DNA of 46,384 nt from Puniceicoccaceae bacterium (GCA_040224245.1 JBEGIR010000030.1:1-46384), one strand, 5' to 3'. Numbered from the stretch's first letter, positions 30,807 through 42,480 are shown. The notes: a model not told the origin generated them from the letters alone. A program made the numbers and translations.

Positions 30807-33800
30807 TCAGAAGAAGCGGCGCGAAGTATCCAGCACGGGCATCTCCTTCACTGCGTAACGCACCTCGATCACAAGTGGGTGTCGGTTGATTTCGCGGAGC
30901 AGCCGGGTAGTGGGCCGAAATCGCAGGGAGGGCGCAACCTCTGCCCGTAGCACACTCCCATCTGCCAGACGCAATCCGAGGTCCAGTTTGGCCTCTCCAA
31001 ACGAATCATTGAGCAGGCGACGCAACCACTTCAGGGAGGCATCGATGGTTTCTCCATTGTTGAAGATCACAAAAGTTGTCTCAATCGTATTCTCGAGGGT
31101 TTCTGAGATTCCGATGAGTTCCAGCGCGTTAAGGCGAATTTCATCATTCTTATTCAGCACCTGACCGTGAACGGTGACGATGGTATTGTTGCTGAGTAAG
31201 TGCGCATATTTTTCGTAGGCATCCGCGTAGATGCAAAGATCTGCAAAACTTTGCTGGGGTGTGCTCAAACTGAAAAGTGCCCATTTACGGTTGTCGCGTT
31301 TGGAAACCTTCACCGCTACATTGGACACCACTCCCATGATGCGGAACTGCTGGCGATCCGGAATTGTTTTGAGCTGTGAAGCATCCAGCGTTTGCAGGTA
31401 TTCGTAAAGACGTCCGTACTGATCGAGAGGATGTCCGGTGAGATAAAAGCCGATCAGTTCCTTTTCGTAGGAAAGACGTGTTTCATCATCGAGTTCAGGA
31501 AAATCATCCGAACTGCGACCGCTCAAATCGCGTTCATTCCAATCGTCAGAATCGTCGGGATCCGATCCCATAAGATCGAAGAGCGAACCCTGCCCGGACT
31601 GGCGATCCCGCTGCAGTGAGGCAACTTCGCTCATGATGCCTTCGACGTGTTCGAGGAGGAAGGAGCGTTTTTCACCGAGCTGATCAAAGCCGCCAGTTTT
31701 GATGAGACACTCGATCACGCGCTTGTTGACGGCTTTGCTGTCAATTCTCGCTGCAAAATCGCGGAAATTTTGAAAGGGTCCATTGCGCTCACGCTCTTCG
31801 ATAATGCTGGCTGCCGCCGAATCACCGACACCCTTGATCGCAGCCATGCCGAAGCGAATGGAGCCATCGGGATGTTTTTCAGAATAAACGGGGGTGAAGT
31901 TTTCAAGCGATTCGTTCACATCCGGCCCCAACACCGGAATTCCCATCGCCGCACATTCAGATACAAAGTGGGCAACTTTGTCCGAATTCCCCAAATCGGA
32001 GGACATCAGTCCGGCCATGAATTCAACGGGGTAATTCGCTTTCAGATAGGCCGTGCGATAGCTGAGCATCGCGTAGGCCGCAGAGTGGGATTTGTTGAAA
32101 CCGTAGGCTGCAAACTTTTCGAGAATGGCAAAAATCTCCAATGCGTCCGTGCGGTTCATGTTGTGCTTGGCCTTGGCTCCTGCGACAAATACATCCCGCT
32201 GCGCGGCCATGACTTCCGGCTTTTTCTTGCCCATTGCGCGGCGCAAAATATCCGCTTCTCCCAGTGTATAGCCCGCAATGATCTGGGCCGCCTGCATGAC
32301 CTGCTCCTGATAGACCAGCACCCCGTAGGTTTCAATGACAAGATCCTTCAGCAAAGGGTGGGGGATCTTGATGGTTGACGGATCCTTTTTTCCCTCAATG
32401 AACTGCGGAATAAACTGCATCGGCCCCGGGCGATACAGAGCGATCAATGCGATGATTTCCTCAAAACTGCTCAGCGCAATCTGGCGACAGAGGGACTGCA
32501 TGCCACCGGACTCAAGCTGAAAGACGCCGACGGTCATGCCACTGTTCAGCAGGTCAAATGTTTTTGTGTCATTGAGGGGGATCTTTTCGATATCAAAATC
32601 GGGCAGATTCCGGGATTTTTTGACGTTCTCCTGTGAGTCAAAAATCACGGTCAGGGTCTTCAGTCCCAGAAAGTCCATTTTCAGCAATCCCAAATCCTCG
32701 ACGGGACCCTTGGGATATTGCGTGGTGAGGTCGCCTTCCTGGAGCGTGACTGGAACGAGATTGGTCAGGGGTTGGTCCCCGATGATGATTCCGCAGGCGT
32801 GCTTTCCCGTGTTGCGGACCATGCCTTCGATCACCTTACCATGCTCGATGATACGACCGTAGGTAGGATTCGATTTTGCGGCATTGCGAAGATCCTCGCT
32901 CTTCATCACCGCATCCTCGAGGGAGATGTTGAGGTCATCCGGTACCATCTTGGCCAGGCGATCCGCATCCTGATAGGGGACACTGTTCACTCTTGCGAGA
33001 TCCCGCACAATCATCTTTGCGCCAAAGGTTCCAAAAGTGATGATGTTGGCAACCTGGTCAGCACCGTATTTCTCCCTTACGTAATTGACCACATCATCTC
33101 GTCGGCGCATGCAGAAATCGATGTCGAAATCCGGGGGTGAAACGCGTTCAAGATTGAGCATGCGCTCGAACAGAAGCCCAAAGCGCAGGGGTTCGATATC
33201 GGTGATCTTGAGCACATAGGCGACCATGCAACCCGCGCCTGAACCACGTCCGGGGCCGACGGGGATGCCCTGTTTTCGGGCCCAGTCGATGAAGTCCCAG
33301 ACGATGAGAAAATAGTCCACAAACCCCGTCCCGGAAATGATGGAAAGCTCGTACTCCAGTTTTTCGCAGATCTGTTGGGCGCGATCCTCGGGTTCGCCTT
33401 CTCTGGGGCGGTATTGTTCGGGATGGTCGTAGTCGATCCCGTATCGCTCAAGCACGCCTTTTTTACAGAGGTCAAACAGGATCACTCCATTCCTGGTGAG
33501 GGATTTGCGCTCCTCATCACTGAGCTTGAAGTCCTGCTCCTTGCCGCTTTGTTTGAGCAGCTTGTTGCGCTCGAGTTCGTAGCGGTCGAGGATGCGGTCG
33601 AAATTCTCAGGATCAGCCTGATACTTCAAGGTAATTTCAGGAACAAAGACCGGGTAGTGGTTTTCTCCAAAATCTATCTGAAGGTCCACTTGCTCGGCCA
33701 GGCGCAGGGTGTTCTCGATGGCTTCGGGAACTTCTGAAAAGATTGCCAGCATCTCCTCCCGTGATTTGAGATAGAACTCATTGCACGGGTATTTCATGCG

Positions 33801-34583
33801 ATTCGTATCGCTGATGAGCTTTCCGGTCTGGATGCACAAGAGCGCATCATGCGGTTCGACATCATCCTTAAGCACGTAGTGGGTGTCGTTGGCAGCGACA
33901 ATCGGAAGGTCAAACTCCCGGGCAAGTTTGATCAGATTCGGGATGATGCGGCGCTGGAAGGGTAGACCATGATCCTGAAGCTCGATGTAGTAGTGCTCCT
34001 TGCCAAAGATATCAACGAACGTTGCGGTCGCCTTGCGGGCGTTTTCATAGTCGTTGTACAACAGGTATTGGGAGGCGACGCCGTTGATGCAGCCACTGAG
34101 TCCAATCAGTCCTTTAGAGTAGGATGCCAGGGCCTCCACATCCACCCTAGGTTTGTAATAAACCCCTTCGGTATGTGCCTTCGAAATGAGACGTGAGAGG
34201 TTCTGGTACCCCTCAAAATCCTTCGCAAGAATGGTTTTGTGATGAATCTGATGTTTCGGGAAATCGGACGGCTGCAACTGATGGTCTTCCGGCAGGTCAC
34301 CAATATCGTCCGTTCGTTTGCGATCCCGCCGCGGCTTTTCGGACATTTTGTGGTCATAGACCAGATAAATTTCGCAGCCGATGATGGGTTTGATGCCTTT
34401 TTTTCTGGCAGCAGAGTAAAAATCGATCGCACCAAAGAGGTTGCCGTGATCCGTCATGGCGACGGCTGGCATGTTCAATTCCTCACAACGGCGCATCAGT
34501 CGGTCAATACGGCAACAACCGTCGAGCAAACTGTGGTCGGTATGAAGGTGTAGATGGACAAACGAGTCCGCAGAAGCAGCCAT
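30807..34583 (-). CDS. dnaE: DNA polymerase III alpha subunit
   Basis: This is the chromosomal replicative polymerase of 1258 residues. The N-terminal PHP domain (about 8-280) keeps the metal-site residues in [15 protein letters not shown] and [12 protein letters not shown]. The palm contains [20 protein letters not shown] and PDFDIDF (about 482-488) with two catalytic Asp. Fingers and beta-binding parts follow ([20 protein letters not shown], the AYLKANYP stretch), then a helix-hairpin-helix region ([17 protein letters not shown]), and an OB-fold near 1000-1100 ([20 protein letters not shown]). Length and domain order are those of the DnaE1 type, with a C-terminal domain present. The upstream gene is 147 bases away. 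Confidence 0.98.
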   Translation of the reverse strand: MAASADSFVHLHLHTDHSLLDGCCRIDRLMRRCEELNMPAVAMTDHGNLFGAIDFYSAARKKGIKPIIGCEIYLVYDHKMSEKPRRDRKRTDDIGDLPEDHQLQPSDFPKHQIHHKTILAKDFEGYQNLSRLISKAHTEGVYYKPRVDVEALASYSKGLIGLSGCINGVASQYLLYNDYENARKATATFVDIFGKEHYYIELQDHGLPFQRRIIPNLIKLAREFDLPIVAANDTHYVLKDDVEPHDALLCIQTGKLISDTNRMKYPCNEFYLKSREEMLAIFSEVPEAIENTLRLAEQVDLQIDFGENHYPVFVPEITLKYQADPENFDRILDRYELERNKLLKQSGKEQDFKLSDEERKSLTRNGVILFDLCKKGVLERYGIDYDHPEQYRPREGEPEDRAQQICEKLEYELSIISGTGFVDYFLIVWDFIDWARKQGIPVGPGRGSGAGCMVAYVLKITDIEPLRFGLLFERMLNLERVSPPDFDIDFCMRRRDDVVNYVREKYGADQVANIITFGTFGAKMIVRDLARVNSVPYQDADRLAKMVPDDLNISLEDAVMKSEDLRNAAKSNPTYGRIIEHGKVIEGMVRNTGKHACGIIIGDQPLTNLVPVTLQEGDLTTQYPKGPVEDLGLLKMDFLGLKTLTVIFDSQENVKKSRNLPDFDIEKIPLNDTKTFDLLNSGMTVGVFQLESGGMQSLCRQIALSSFEEIIALIALYRPGPMQFIPQFIEGKKDPSTIKIPHPLLKDLVIETYGVLVYQEQVMQAAQIIAGYTLGEADILRRAMGKKKPEVMAAQRDVFVAGAKAKHNMNRTDALEIFAILEKFAAYGFNKSHSAAYAMLSYRTAYLKANYPVEFMAGLMSSDLGNSDKVAHFVSECAAMGIPVLGPDVNESLENFTPVYSEKHPDGSIRFGMAAIKGVGDSAAASIIEERERNGPFQNFRDFAARIDSKAVNKRVIECLIKTGGFDQLGEKRSFLLEHVEGIMSEVASLQRDRQSGQGSLFDLMGSDPDDSDDWNERDLSGRSSDDFPELDDETRLSYEKELIGFYLTGHPLDQYGRLYEYLQTLDASQLKTIPDRQQFRIMGVVSNVAVKVSKRDNRKWALFSLSTPQQSFADLCIYADAYEKYAHLLSNNTIVTVHGQVLNKNDEIRLNALELIGISETLENTIETTFVIFNNGETIDASLKWLRRLLNDSFGEAKLDLGLRLADGSVLRAEVAPSLRFRPTTRLLREINRHPLVIEVRYAVKEMPVLDTSRRFF

Positions 34584-34730
34584 GTGTGGAGCAAAGCAAG
34601 CGCCTGTGGCTCATTCAATCTTTTAGTTTACGGGGAACGCGCAATGCGCTTCAGGACTCAGAATCAGGCAACAATACCCTTATCAAAGGTTGCCGTCCGA
34701 TGGCATAGCTGGTGCTTCGCACTGCAATGT

Positions 34731-36002
34731 TTATGCAGGATCGAGTAATGGAAATCCAAGGTCCTTCGCCTCTTTAAGGTCCTGCTCGGCCTGTGGCAGA
34801 TCGCCGAGTTCAAGCCGAATCCGATGACGTTCGTAGTGACAGGCTGCAAATCCCAATACGGGAGAGTATCCAGTATCGCGAAGTACGGCCGTCGTATGCG
34901 GGAAGAAACCCTGATGCAATTGTTCAGGGATATCAGGCCAATACTCTTGAAAAACAATGATGGCAACCGTCAGATCCCGCTCTGCGGCGAGCAGCTGTTG
35001 ACGTTGATGCGAGATTTTTGCACGGATTTGGTAGAGCTGTGCCAGTAGAAGATCCCGGGGCAGTGCATTCCCGTTCATCAGCCATGTGCGACGTGTCATC
35101 TGTTCTGCTTCGAGGATGGATCGCCCAAGTTCATCCCGCGCATAGTGAATATTTCCCTTGGCGAGCTGATTCAGTGCCTGCAGCAGATGGCCCTCGGGGA
35201 ATTCCCGCTCCATCGACAATGCCTTCTCGAGTGCAGTCTCCAACGCGATGCGCCCAGGGTCCGTGATAGCGGCACGAGCGGCATCCTGATGGAGAAAAAG
35301 TCGTCGCAGGTAGTGCTGTGACCAGACCTCATCCGTCCAGTTTTCCAGCAAGCGTCGATTGCCGGCAATGGAGTCGGAGCGCGCCCAAAGCACGCTGGCG
35401 TAACATGCCAATACAAAAAAAACCAGGCGGTAGACACTCCATGCACGCTCCTTGCGGACATTTCCGGGACGTTTGAGTGCCTGCCGAAACGCAAGAAGCA
35501 TTACTGTCACAAAGACCAGTGCGTCTGTGACTACCCACGACAACCACCCTGCTCGATGAGTGCTTTCCAGCATGGAGCCGATGCCAAGCGAAGGCATCCA
35601 TTTTGGAATTTCCCGAACGTCGTTCTCGATCCACGAAAAGAACAGAAAGCCCGCATTGGCATTGGGCAGTGCCCATCCCATAGACAGGTAGTGCAGGGCT
35701 ATAAAAAGCATGGCAATGCCCAGGCCGACTCCCACTCTCAGCGTGCGTGTGCGCGGGCATTGTTCTCCAAGTCGCAGCACCTTCCCGGACGCGGTTCCAA
35801 TCACCAGACCCAACAGTATCCCCTGCAATACCGGATGAAACCCTACCAGAAGCAGGCGCAGATATCCCGAAACGCATGCCAGCAGGGCAACGATCACAGT
35901 GATCTTGAAGGTTGGCAGAATCCTGGCCACATCTGACGACAGGGTTTCCATTGTGATCAGTCCGGATTTCCCATCCGCGCCTTTGAGAATCATATCCAGC
36001 AT
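34731..36002 (-). CDS. Membrane protein with helical-repeat (TPR-like) tail, function unknown
   Basis: The 423-residue protein has about five membrane segments: residues 32-52, 57-75, 88-107, 155-175 and 190-207 (LVFFVLACYASVLWA). The remaining 200 residues are helical and soluble, with repeat-like pairs such as ALETALEKALSMEREFPEGH and AEQDLKEAKDLG near the end, which suggests TPR-type repeats. One segment has unusual proximity to the soluble part at the membrane face. No family is recognised. Alternative starts exist at Met4 and Met18. It is the gene upstream of dnaE on the minus strand and diverges from yqgE. Which side of the membrane holds the repeats cannot be told. Confidence 0.65.
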   Translation of the reverse strand: MLDMILKGADGKSGLITMETLSSDVARILPTFKITVIVALLACVSGYLRLLLVGFHPVLQGILLGLVIGTASGKVLRLGEQCPRTRTLRVGVGLGIAMLFIALHYLSMGWALPNANAGFLFFSWIENDVREIPKWMPSLGIGSMLESTHRAGWLSWVVTDALVFVTVMLLAFRQALKRPGNVRKERAWSVYRLVFFVLACYASVLWARSDSIAGNRRLLENWTDEVWSQHYLRRLFLHQDAARAAITDPGRIALETALEKALSMEREFPEGHLLQALNQLAKGNIHYARDELGRSILEAEQMTRRTWLMNGNALPRDLLLAQLYQIRAKISHQRQQLLAAERDLTVAIIVFQEYWPDIPEQLHQGFFPHTTAVLRDTGYSPVLGFAACHYERHRIRLELGDLPQAEQDLKEAKDLGFPLLDPA

Positions 36003-36135
36003 AGTAGTGTATATTGGATTCAGTTCATTCTGGTTTCAATCGAAACTGTTCCCGGTAGGTTTCCTGTGCCACAGGGTCGAAAACCAAGCCCTTGCTTGAT
36101 CGATCTGCAATCCCGTAGTAATTTCTGAATGCACT

Positions 36136-36711
36136 ATGGTTTTTAACCCAGATTTTGTATCAAGTTCCCTTCATTCGGGTCAATTGCTGGTCGCAACACC
36201 CGACCTGAAAGATTCGAATTTTGAGAAGTCGGTCATCCTGCTTTCTGCCCATGCGAAAGACGCGGGTGCGCTGGGCGTTGTCATCAACAAACCTCTGCAG
36301 CATACCCTGGGCGAGTTTGTGGAAGAATTTCGCCATGGTCCGCTGGCCGATGTTGCCATCTACCTTGGGGGTCCCGTGCAGCAAAACCAGTTGATTCTGG
36401 CAGGTTGGCAATGGTCTGATTGTTACCAGGATTTCCGGCTGTATTTTGGGATGTCTCAGGATAAAGCCGTACAACTCATGCAGGAGGGAGGACCGAATGT
36501 GGAGATTCGCGGATATCTCGGCTATGCGGGTTGGTCCGAAGGACAGCTCGAAGAGGAGATTCGGCATCATGCGTGGTTTCAGGCTCCCGTTGATCCGGTG
36601 TGCATGCTTGAAAGTTCGTCCCCTGCAGAAATGTGGCAGACCATGGTGGGCAGGTTTCATCAGGGTCTGGACGGACTGTTGAAGATTCCGGACGACCCGA
36701 GTCTCAACTGA
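36136..36711 (+). CDS. YqgE/AlgH family protein
   Basis: The 191-residue soluble protein matches the YqgE/AlgH family (DUF179): SGQLLVATPDLKDSNFEKSV, LSAHAKDAGALGVVINKPLQ, IYLGGPVQQNQLI and the C-terminal GYLGYAGWSEGQLEEEI followed by HAWFQAPVDPVCML. Members are linked to alginate regulation in Pseudomonas but have no settled biochemical activity. It begins the plus-strand run ahead of metG, 140 bases upstream of it. Whether it shares the metG-men transcript is uncertain, since no terminator is visible in the gap. Confidence 0.9.
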   Translation: MVFNPDFVSSSLHSGQLLVATPDLKDSNFEKSVILLSAHAKDAGALGVVINKPLQHTLGEFVEEFRHGPLADVAIYLGGPVQQNQLILAGWQWSDCYQDFRLYFGMSQDKAVQLMQEGGPNVEIRGYLGYAGWSEGQLEEEIRHHAWFQAPVDPVCMLESSSPAEMWQTMVGRFHQGLDGLLKIPDDPSLN

Positions 36712-36850
36712 GACATTTGCGCTGGCCTGAATGCGAGGTGGGCTGCCCGCATCGCTCAATACTCTGCCGACGGCGCTTCACCGGAGTTTGCATTGACACC
36801 CATGCCCGGCCTCCGTGGAATGATCCGTTTTCCCGAACGAAACTCGAAGC

Positions 36851-38392
36851 ATGAAGCGATTTTATCTCACTACCGCCATCGACTATGCCAATGGAGCGCC
36901 ACACATCGGTCACGCCTACGAAAAAGTACTCTCCGATGTGATCGCACGCCACCGCCGTGCCCGTGGAGATGAGGTGCATTTCCTCACCGGACTCGATGAG
37001 CATGGACAAAAAGTACAGATGTCCGCTTCGGAAAAGGGCATGGACCCACAGGAATATTGTGACCAGATGGCGGAGCGATACCACGCACTCTGCAAGGATC
37101 TTCACATCTCCAACGACGATTACATCCGCACAACTGAGGACCGCCACAAGGCAGTGGTTCAGCAGCTGCTGCAACGCCTGTATGACAAGGGTGAAATTTA
37201 TCTGGGCAACTATACCGGGTATTACAGCCAGCGCGCGGAACAGTTTGTGCAGGAAAAAGACAAGGTGGAGGGTAAATGGCCAGAGGTCTTTGGAACCGTC
37301 TCGGAAATCACCGAGGAGAACTACTTTTTCCCGCTCAAAAAGTATCAACAGCAACTGCTCGATTTTCTGGAGGCCACGCCGGGATTTATCGTGCCCGCAT
37401 TCCGGCAGAAACAGGTCGTCGAATTCCTGAAGGAAGACTTGAATGATCTCTGCATCTCGCGACCCAAAGAGCGGCTTTCGTGGGGCATTGAGTTGCCGTT
37501 CAACAAAGACTACGTCACCTACGTCTGGTTTGATGCCCTGATCAACTACATCTCGGCAGTGCGTTACGGTTCGGAGCACTTTGAGCAATATTGGCCTGCA
37601 GACTTTCACGTGATCGGAAAGGATATCTTGATCCCGGCCCATGCCGTGTATTGGCTGATCATGCTGATGGCCTGCGACATTGAGCTGCCCCAGCACCTGC
37701 TGGTGCATGGATTCTGGACCAAGGCCGGAGAAAAAGTATCCAAAAGCGCGGGCAACGTCATTGATCCGTTGGACTATGCCAAGGCATTTGGACCCGACGC
37801 CTTTCGGTATTTTGTGATGAGAGAAATGAAAGTGGGACAGGATGCTGAATTCTCACACGAACGCTTTCTCAGCCGCTACAGTGGTGAATTGGGCAATGAT
37901 CTGGGTAACTTGCTCAGCCGAACGCTGAACATGCTTTCCCGCTATGAAGCAGGCATCGTTCCGGCACCCGTTCTTTCAGAAGAACCGGAAACCACGCTGG
38001 TCAACGAGTTCGAAAGTGCTGCTGCTTCCACAGTGAAGCACTTTGACGATCTCGATTTCAGTGCGGGTCTTGATGCACTTTTCACCTTCTTTAAGGCGAT
38101 CAACCGCTACGCAGAAAACCGCGCACCATGGAAACTGGCAAAATCGGATGCTCAAGCAGATAAGGAAGCACTTCAAACCTGCCTTGCATACATGGCGGAA
38201 GGGCTTCGCCTAGGAGTCAAATTGCTCGGTGCCGTGATGCCGAATGTCGTGCCAAAGATCCATGAGCATCTCAACGTTCCTGCACAGGCGATTGAATCGG
38301 TGATTCCCGATCAACCTGTCTGGGAGTTTGTGCTGACTGGCCGCAAGGTTGGGGAAAAGGTCATCCTCTTCCCTCGTCCAGAGTCTGAATAG
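36851..38392 (+). CDS. metG: Methionyl-tRNA synthetase lacking the zinc cysteines
   Basis: This enzyme charges tRNA-Met. The 513-residue class I synthetase has the HIGH motif at 18-21 (APHIGHAYEKVLSD), LTGLDEHGQKV, and the KMSKS-type loop KVSKSAGNVIDP near 295. The connective peptide that in Thermus and Bacillus holds the zinc ligands reads YYSQRAEQFVQEKDKV and then GKWPEVFG (about 123-145): none of the four expected cysteines is present, so it is a metal-free type. The C-terminal tRNA-binding (Trbp111-like) domain of long forms is also absent. It is followed by menF 12 bases later. Confidence 0.96.
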   Translation: MKRFYLTTAIDYANGAPHIGHAYEKVLSDVIARHRRARGDEVHFLTGLDEHGQKVQMSASEKGMDPQEYCDQMAERYHALCKDLHISNDDYIRTTEDRHKAVVQQLLQRLYDKGEIYLGNYTGYYSQRAEQFVQEKDKVEGKWPEVFGTVSEITEENYFFPLKKYQQQLLDFLEATPGFIVPAFRQKQVVEFLKEDLNDLCISRPKERLSWGIELPFNKDYVTYVWFDALINYISAVRYGSEHFEQYWPADFHVIGKDILIPAHAVYWLIMLMACDIELPQHLLVHGFWTKAGEKVSKSAGNVIDPLDYAKAFGPDAFRYFVMREMKVGQDAEFSHERFLSRYSGELGNDLGNLLSRTLNMLSRYEAGIVPAPVLSEEPETTLVNEFESAAASTVKHFDDLDFSAGLDALFTFFKAINRYAENRAPWKLAKSDAQADKEALQTCLAYMAEGLRLGVKLLGAVMPNVVPKIHEHLNVPAQAIESVIPDQPVWEFVLTGRKVGEKVILFPRPESE

Positions 38393-38404
38393 GCCGCAGC
38401 GTTC

Positions 38405-39850
38405 ATGGTGACCGTTTCTCAGGCGCAATTTGGAAGTCCGGACAAGCAAGGCTTGCACCGGTTCCTTTCTTTTTGTCAGGAACGTGCGGTAGCGCAGGGA
38501 CACGCCATCCTTGCCAGTATTTCCCTGCCTTCCGAATACCTGGATCCCCTTGCAGTCCTGCAGAGCGTCAATGACGCCAGCGTCGAACACTGTTATCTGG
38601 AGCGTCATTCGCGTCAGGAGGGAGTCGCCTGTGCAGAACCAGTGCTCAGTCTCTCGATCAGTGGCCAGGATCGTTTTCAGCGGGCAAAAGAGTTTGTCCG
38701 GCAGTGGACGGATCGCTGTGTGTTTGTCGGGGATCCGAATTTGCCTTGGTCGGGACCTCATTTTTTTGTTTCAGCCGCATTTGAAGCCGAACAACCGGAG
38801 GGAACCGCATTTCTTGAGGAATCACTGCACCTCTTTCTTCCCAGATGGCAGGTCGGCTGGAAAGGGGCACGGTTCAGCGCGACAGCAAATCTGCGGGTCG
38901 ATGCCAACACCCCGCTCGAGGCGTTGATCGAACCCATTTGGCGTGCGCATCAGCGTTTCACATCCTTCGAATTTGCTCCTGAGGAACTGCAGGCAACTGT
39001 CGCTTCGCCAGCATCCTGTTGCCGCCTGCTCGATCAGGAGAAATCGGAGTCGCTTTTCCGTCAATCCGTTCTCACCGCGCTGGAGCAAATCGATGCGGGG
39101 CATGTCGAAAAAATTGTGCTTTCGAGGCGTCTTCACATCACAACGGAACATGCCTTTGTGCCGCTGGACATCCTCAACAAACTCCGCCAGAAATTTCCGG
39201 ATTGCACCGCCTTTTCGTATCAGAACACCCACGGCGAATCCTTCATCGGTGCGACACCCGAACGACTGGTGGCGGTGCGGGACGGACAATTCATGACCGA
39301 AGCCCTTGCTGGTTCCATCGCCCGTGGCGACAATGCCCGGCAGGATGCCCATCTGAGCAAAAGTCTGCTCGGTAGTGACAAGGATCGTCGCGAACACGGA
39401 CTGGTATTGAAATTCATACAGGAGACGTTGCAATCGCTTGGCCTAAACGCCGAGGCGAGCGAAATTCCCGAGATTCTGCAACTCTCCAACATCCAGCACT
39501 TGCGAGTGCCGTTGAAAGGGAGCATGCCAGCTGAACTGCACCTCTTCGATCTGGTCGAGGCTCTGCACCCGACGCCCGCACTCGGTGGATATCCGCAGTA
39601 TGCTGCACTGCAGCAGCTTGCCCGGATCGAGAATCAACCCCGCGAGCGCTACGCGGGACTGACGGGATGGATCGACACAAGGGGGGAAGGAGAGTTTCTT
39701 GTCAATATTCGCTGCGCCCGTGTCGGCCACAATCGAGCAGAATTGTTTGCAGGAGCTGGCATCGTGGTGGATTCGCAACCGGAAAATGAGTTGAGGGAGA
39801 CGGAACTCAAATTCATCAGCATGTTGCCAAATTTCATGAACCTCGACTAG
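38405..39850 (+). CDS. menF: Isochorismate synthase
   Basis: MenF converts chorismate to isochorismate, the first step of menaquinone synthesis. The 481 residues show a variable N-terminal half and a chorismate-binding C-terminal domain: HVEKIVLSRRLHITTEHAF, FSYQNTHGESFIGATPERLV, TEALAGSIARG, LFDLVEALHPTPALGGYP and the terminal AGAGIVVDSQPENELRETELK. The alternatives, salicylate or anthranilate synthases, are less likely because menD and menB follow directly. The gap to metG is 12 bases and to menD 9 bases. Confidence 0.93.
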   Translation: MVTVSQAQFGSPDKQGLHRFLSFCQERAVAQGHAILASISLPSEYLDPLAVLQSVNDASVEHCYLERHSRQEGVACAEPVLSLSISGQDRFQRAKEFVRQWTDRCVFVGDPNLPWSGPHFFVSAAFEAEQPEGTAFLEESLHLFLPRWQVGWKGARFSATANLRVDANTPLEALIEPIWRAHQRFTSFEFAPEELQATVASPASCCRLLDQEKSESLFRQSVLTALEQIDAGHVEKIVLSRRLHITTEHAFVPLDILNKLRQKFPDCTAFSYQNTHGESFIGATPERLVAVRDGQFMTEALAGSIARGDNARQDAHLSKSLLGSDKDRREHGLVLKFIQETLQSLGLNAEASEIPEILQLSNIQHLRVPLKGSMPAELHLFDLVEALHPTPALGGYPQYAALQQLARIENQPRERYAGLTGWIDTRGEGEFLVNIRCARVGHNRAELFAGAGIVVDSQPENELRETELKFISMLPNFMNLD

Positions 39851-39859
39851 GGTGGAGCG

Positions 39860-41644
39860 ATGCAGCTCGATGCGTTCCAGGGAAATGATCTAGCAGGTTT
39901 GGTTTTCACTGAATCATTGGTAAGAAACGGGGTCACTGATGTGATTCTTTCACCGGGTTCACGCTCCACTCCTTTGGCCTATGCATGTGCCGTGGAGCCT
40001 CGCCTCCATACTTCGGTTGTGCTTGACGAACGAAGTGCTGGATTTTTTGCCCTGGGCAGAGCCAAAAGTCGTGGAATACCCGTGGTATTGCTCTGCACTT
40101 CAGGCACTGCTTCAGCCCAGTATTTGCCTGCAGTCGTCGAAGCGCGATACAGTCAAACCCCGCTTCTGGTGATCACCACGGATCGTCCACTTGTGGGTCA
40201 GCACTGTCATTCCGGCCAGACGATTCTGCAGACTGGGATCTACGCGGACTTCTGCAATCACCGGCAGATGCTCGAACTTCCGCGTGCAGAGGAATCCTAT
40301 GTGCGCTACCTTCGGGAAACACTGCGCGAAGCTGTCTGGAAAACCCAACACCCGCAGGCGGGGGTCGTTCACCTCAATTTTCCATTCGAAGAACCGCTGA
40401 CCCCATCGATTCCCAGCTCTGAACGTGCCGATGTTCGCAATCAACTTGCGTACGCATTTTTTGGCGAAGTTAGCCCAGCCAGGCAGACCATGGTGACGAT
40501 GCCGGGTGACGAATGGCAGTGCAATGCGCGCAGTTGCATGTGGATACTGGGTTCGGGAATTCGATGGAAGCAGGCCAGTGAATACGCGGATCTTTTGCAA
40601 ACCTTGGCAGCACTGCACATCCCCGTGTGTATCGATGGCCTGCATCCCGCTCGATCCCTGCTGGATTCCGTCACACCTGGAATCACGAACTTTGAGGGTG
40701 TAAAGCATGTTCCGCCTGAAGCTCAGCATGGAATGAGTCCGGATCTGGTGTTTCAGTGGGGCAATCTTCCCACGAGCAAAGCGCTGAGGCAATGGTTGGG
40801 CAGCTTGGATTGTGCACGCATCGTCGTTCAGGAAAATGGGGAGAGCGACCATCGGGATCCCGGATTCCTTCGCACGGTTGCTCGAATGGATCCACAATCT
40901 GCGCTGCAATATTGTCAAAAATGGACTCCTGGCATGTCGCAACAGAAGGGTCTGTTCCAGCGCTGGAATCAGTTCGATGAGGTGGCTAGGAAGCAGATTC
41001 AAGACCATTGTCGCAGCGAGACGTGGTGTGAAAGCGTCCTGTGCCACAAATTACCGACACTGCTCCGGCATCCCTGTGATCTTTTTGTGGGCAACAGCAT
41101 GATCGTGCGGGATATGGAATTATTTTACTGCGGCTCTTCCCATGTTCGGCATGTCTTGAGCAATCGTGGAGCCAACGGTATTGACGGATTGGTGTCTACA
41201 GCGATGGGTGCCATCCGAAAGGAATTCCCTCTGCTTTGCCTGATCGGCGACCTGAGTTTCTTTCACGATGCGGGCGGCCTGAATCTCGCCAGTCAACTGC
41301 AAGATGGATGTCGCATCGTCTTTCTGTTGCTCGACAACCAGGGCGGTGGCATTTTTGAACACCTTGCCATCGCGGCACATGGGGATGTTTTTGAAACCTA
41401 TTTTGCGACACCGCAAAGCGTGAAGGTGAAACCGCTTTGCGAAGCCTACGGCATTGCTTATGCCTCGATAACCTCCTGGAATGAATTGAACAGTGCCCTT
41501 GGTGAAACACTTGATCCCGAGAAGCCATCACCTTCGGTTAGCTGTTTCCATCTTCGCTTTGACCGAAAAAGCAGCCGTAGTTTTCGCAAATCCGCATTCT
41601 CGGCCTTGCAACTTGAACTCCAGAACCTAGAACCTTCCGTATGA
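39860..41644 (+). CDS. menD: 2-succinyl-5-enolpyruvyl-6-hydroxy-3-cyclohexene-1-carboxylate synthase
   Basis: This thiamine diphosphate enzyme adds a succinic semialdehyde unit from 2-oxoglutarate to isochorismate, the second step of menaquinone synthesis. The 594 residues begin with [20 protein letters not shown] and [16 protein letters not shown] (family marks), then the STYNDRPXXL-like GQHCHSGQT region, and in the C-terminal half [31 protein letters not shown] and [13 protein letters not shown], the pyrophosphate/Mg site. GGTGGAG lies 3-9 bases before the ATG, one of the better ribosome-binding sites here. Its stop overlaps menB by 4 bases. Confidence 0.95.
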   Translation: MQLDAFQGNDLAGLVFTESLVRNGVTDVILSPGSRSTPLAYACAVEPRLHTSVVLDERSAGFFALGRAKSRGIPVVLLCTSGTASAQYLPAVVEARYSQTPLLVITTDRPLVGQHCHSGQTILQTGIYADFCNHRQMLELPRAEESYVRYLRETLREAVWKTQHPQAGVVHLNFPFEEPLTPSIPSSERADVRNQLAYAFFGEVSPARQTMVTMPGDEWQCNARSCMWILGSGIRWKQASEYADLLQTLAALHIPVCIDGLHPARSLLDSVTPGITNFEGVKHVPPEAQHGMSPDLVFQWGNLPTSKALRQWLGSLDCARIVVQENGESDHRDPGFLRTVARMDPQSALQYCQKWTPGMSQQKGLFQRWNQFDEVARKQIQDHCRSETWCESVLCHKLPTLLRHPCDLFVGNSMIVRDMELFYCGSSHVRHVLSNRGANGIDGLVSTAMGAIRKEFPLLCLIGDLSFFHDAGGLNLASQLQDGCRIVFLLLDNQGGGIFEHLAIAAHGDVFETYFATPQSVKVKPLCEAYGIAYASITSWNELNSALGETLDPEKPSPSVSCFHLRFDRKSSRSFRKSAFSALQLELQNLEPSV

Positions 41645-42480
41645 GCATGCATTGGAAACCCATCAAGACCTATCAGGATATCCGTTTCGAGCGCCTGGGG
41701 GATGAGGGCATCGTGAAAATCACGATCAATCGTCCACACAAACGCAATGCGTTCCGACCCGAAACTGTTTTTGAAATGTATGATGCTTTCAGCATTGCAA
41801 GGGAAGACAGTAGGGTAGGGGCTATCTTGCTGACCGGAGCCGGCCCACGCACCGACGGCAAGTATGCATTTTGTTCGGGCGGTGATCAAAGCATACGGGG
41901 AGATGCGGGCTATGTAGATGAAGGTGGAGTTCCTCGGCTCAATGTGCTCGATCTGCAAAAACTCATTCGCTCGATTCCCAAGGCGGTGATTGCACTGGTT
42001 GCTGGTTATGCAATCGGGGGAGGTCATGTGCTTCATGTCATCTGCGACATTTCAATTGCCGCAGATAATGCGATTTTTGGACAGACCGGTCCCATTGTCG
42101 GAAGTTTTGACGGTGGATTTGGTGCCAGTTATCTGGCACGCTGTGTCGGACAGAAAAAAGCCCGGGAAATCTGGTACCTGTGCCGCCAATACCACGCGCA
42201 GGAAGCCTTGGAAATGGGATTGGTTAACCAGGTAGTCCCCGTTGACCGATTGGAAGCCGAGGGGGTGCAATGGGCACGGGAAATCATGACCAAGAGTCCG
42301 CTGGCCATTCGCTGCCTGAAATCTGCATTCAATGCTGAGCTCGACGGACAGTCGGGCATTCAGGAACTCGCGGGCAATGCCACCTTGCTCTACTACCTGA
42401 CTGAAGAGGGTAGTGAAGGGAAAAAAGCGTTTCTCGAGAAACGAAAGCCCGAGTTTCACAAATTCCCCTGGTTGCCCTAA
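41641..42480 (+). CDS. menB: 1,4-dihydroxy-2-naphthoyl-CoA synthase
   Basis: MenB closes the second ring of the menaquinone head group from succinylbenzoyl-CoA. The 279-residue crotonase-fold protein has [73 protein letters not shown] and the signature end [17 protein letters not shown], all typical for MenB. Its ATG overlaps the menD stop (ATGA). menC, menE, menA and menH are not in the window. Confidence 0.97.
   Translation: MSMHWKPIKTYQDIRFERLGDEGIVKITINRPHKRNAFRPETVFEMYDAFSIAREDSRVGAILLTGAGPRTDGKYAFCSGGDQSIRGDAGYVDEGGVPRLNVLDLQKLIRSIPKAVIALVAGYAIGGGHVLHVICDISIAADNAIFGQTGPIVGSFDGGFGASYLARCVGQKKAREIWYLCRQYHAQEALEMGLVNQVVPVDRLEAEGVQWAREIMTKSPLAIRCLKSAFNAELDGQSGIQELAGNATLLYYLTEEGSEGKKAFLEKRKPEFHKFPWLP

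Noticed and set aside
31647-34553. Plus-strand frames within dnaE
   Set aside because: Shadows of the dnaE reading frame; no start context or protein family.
36704-37708. 334-codon minus-strand frame opposite metG
   Set aside because: metG is certain on the plus strand; the opposite frame has no recognisable domain.
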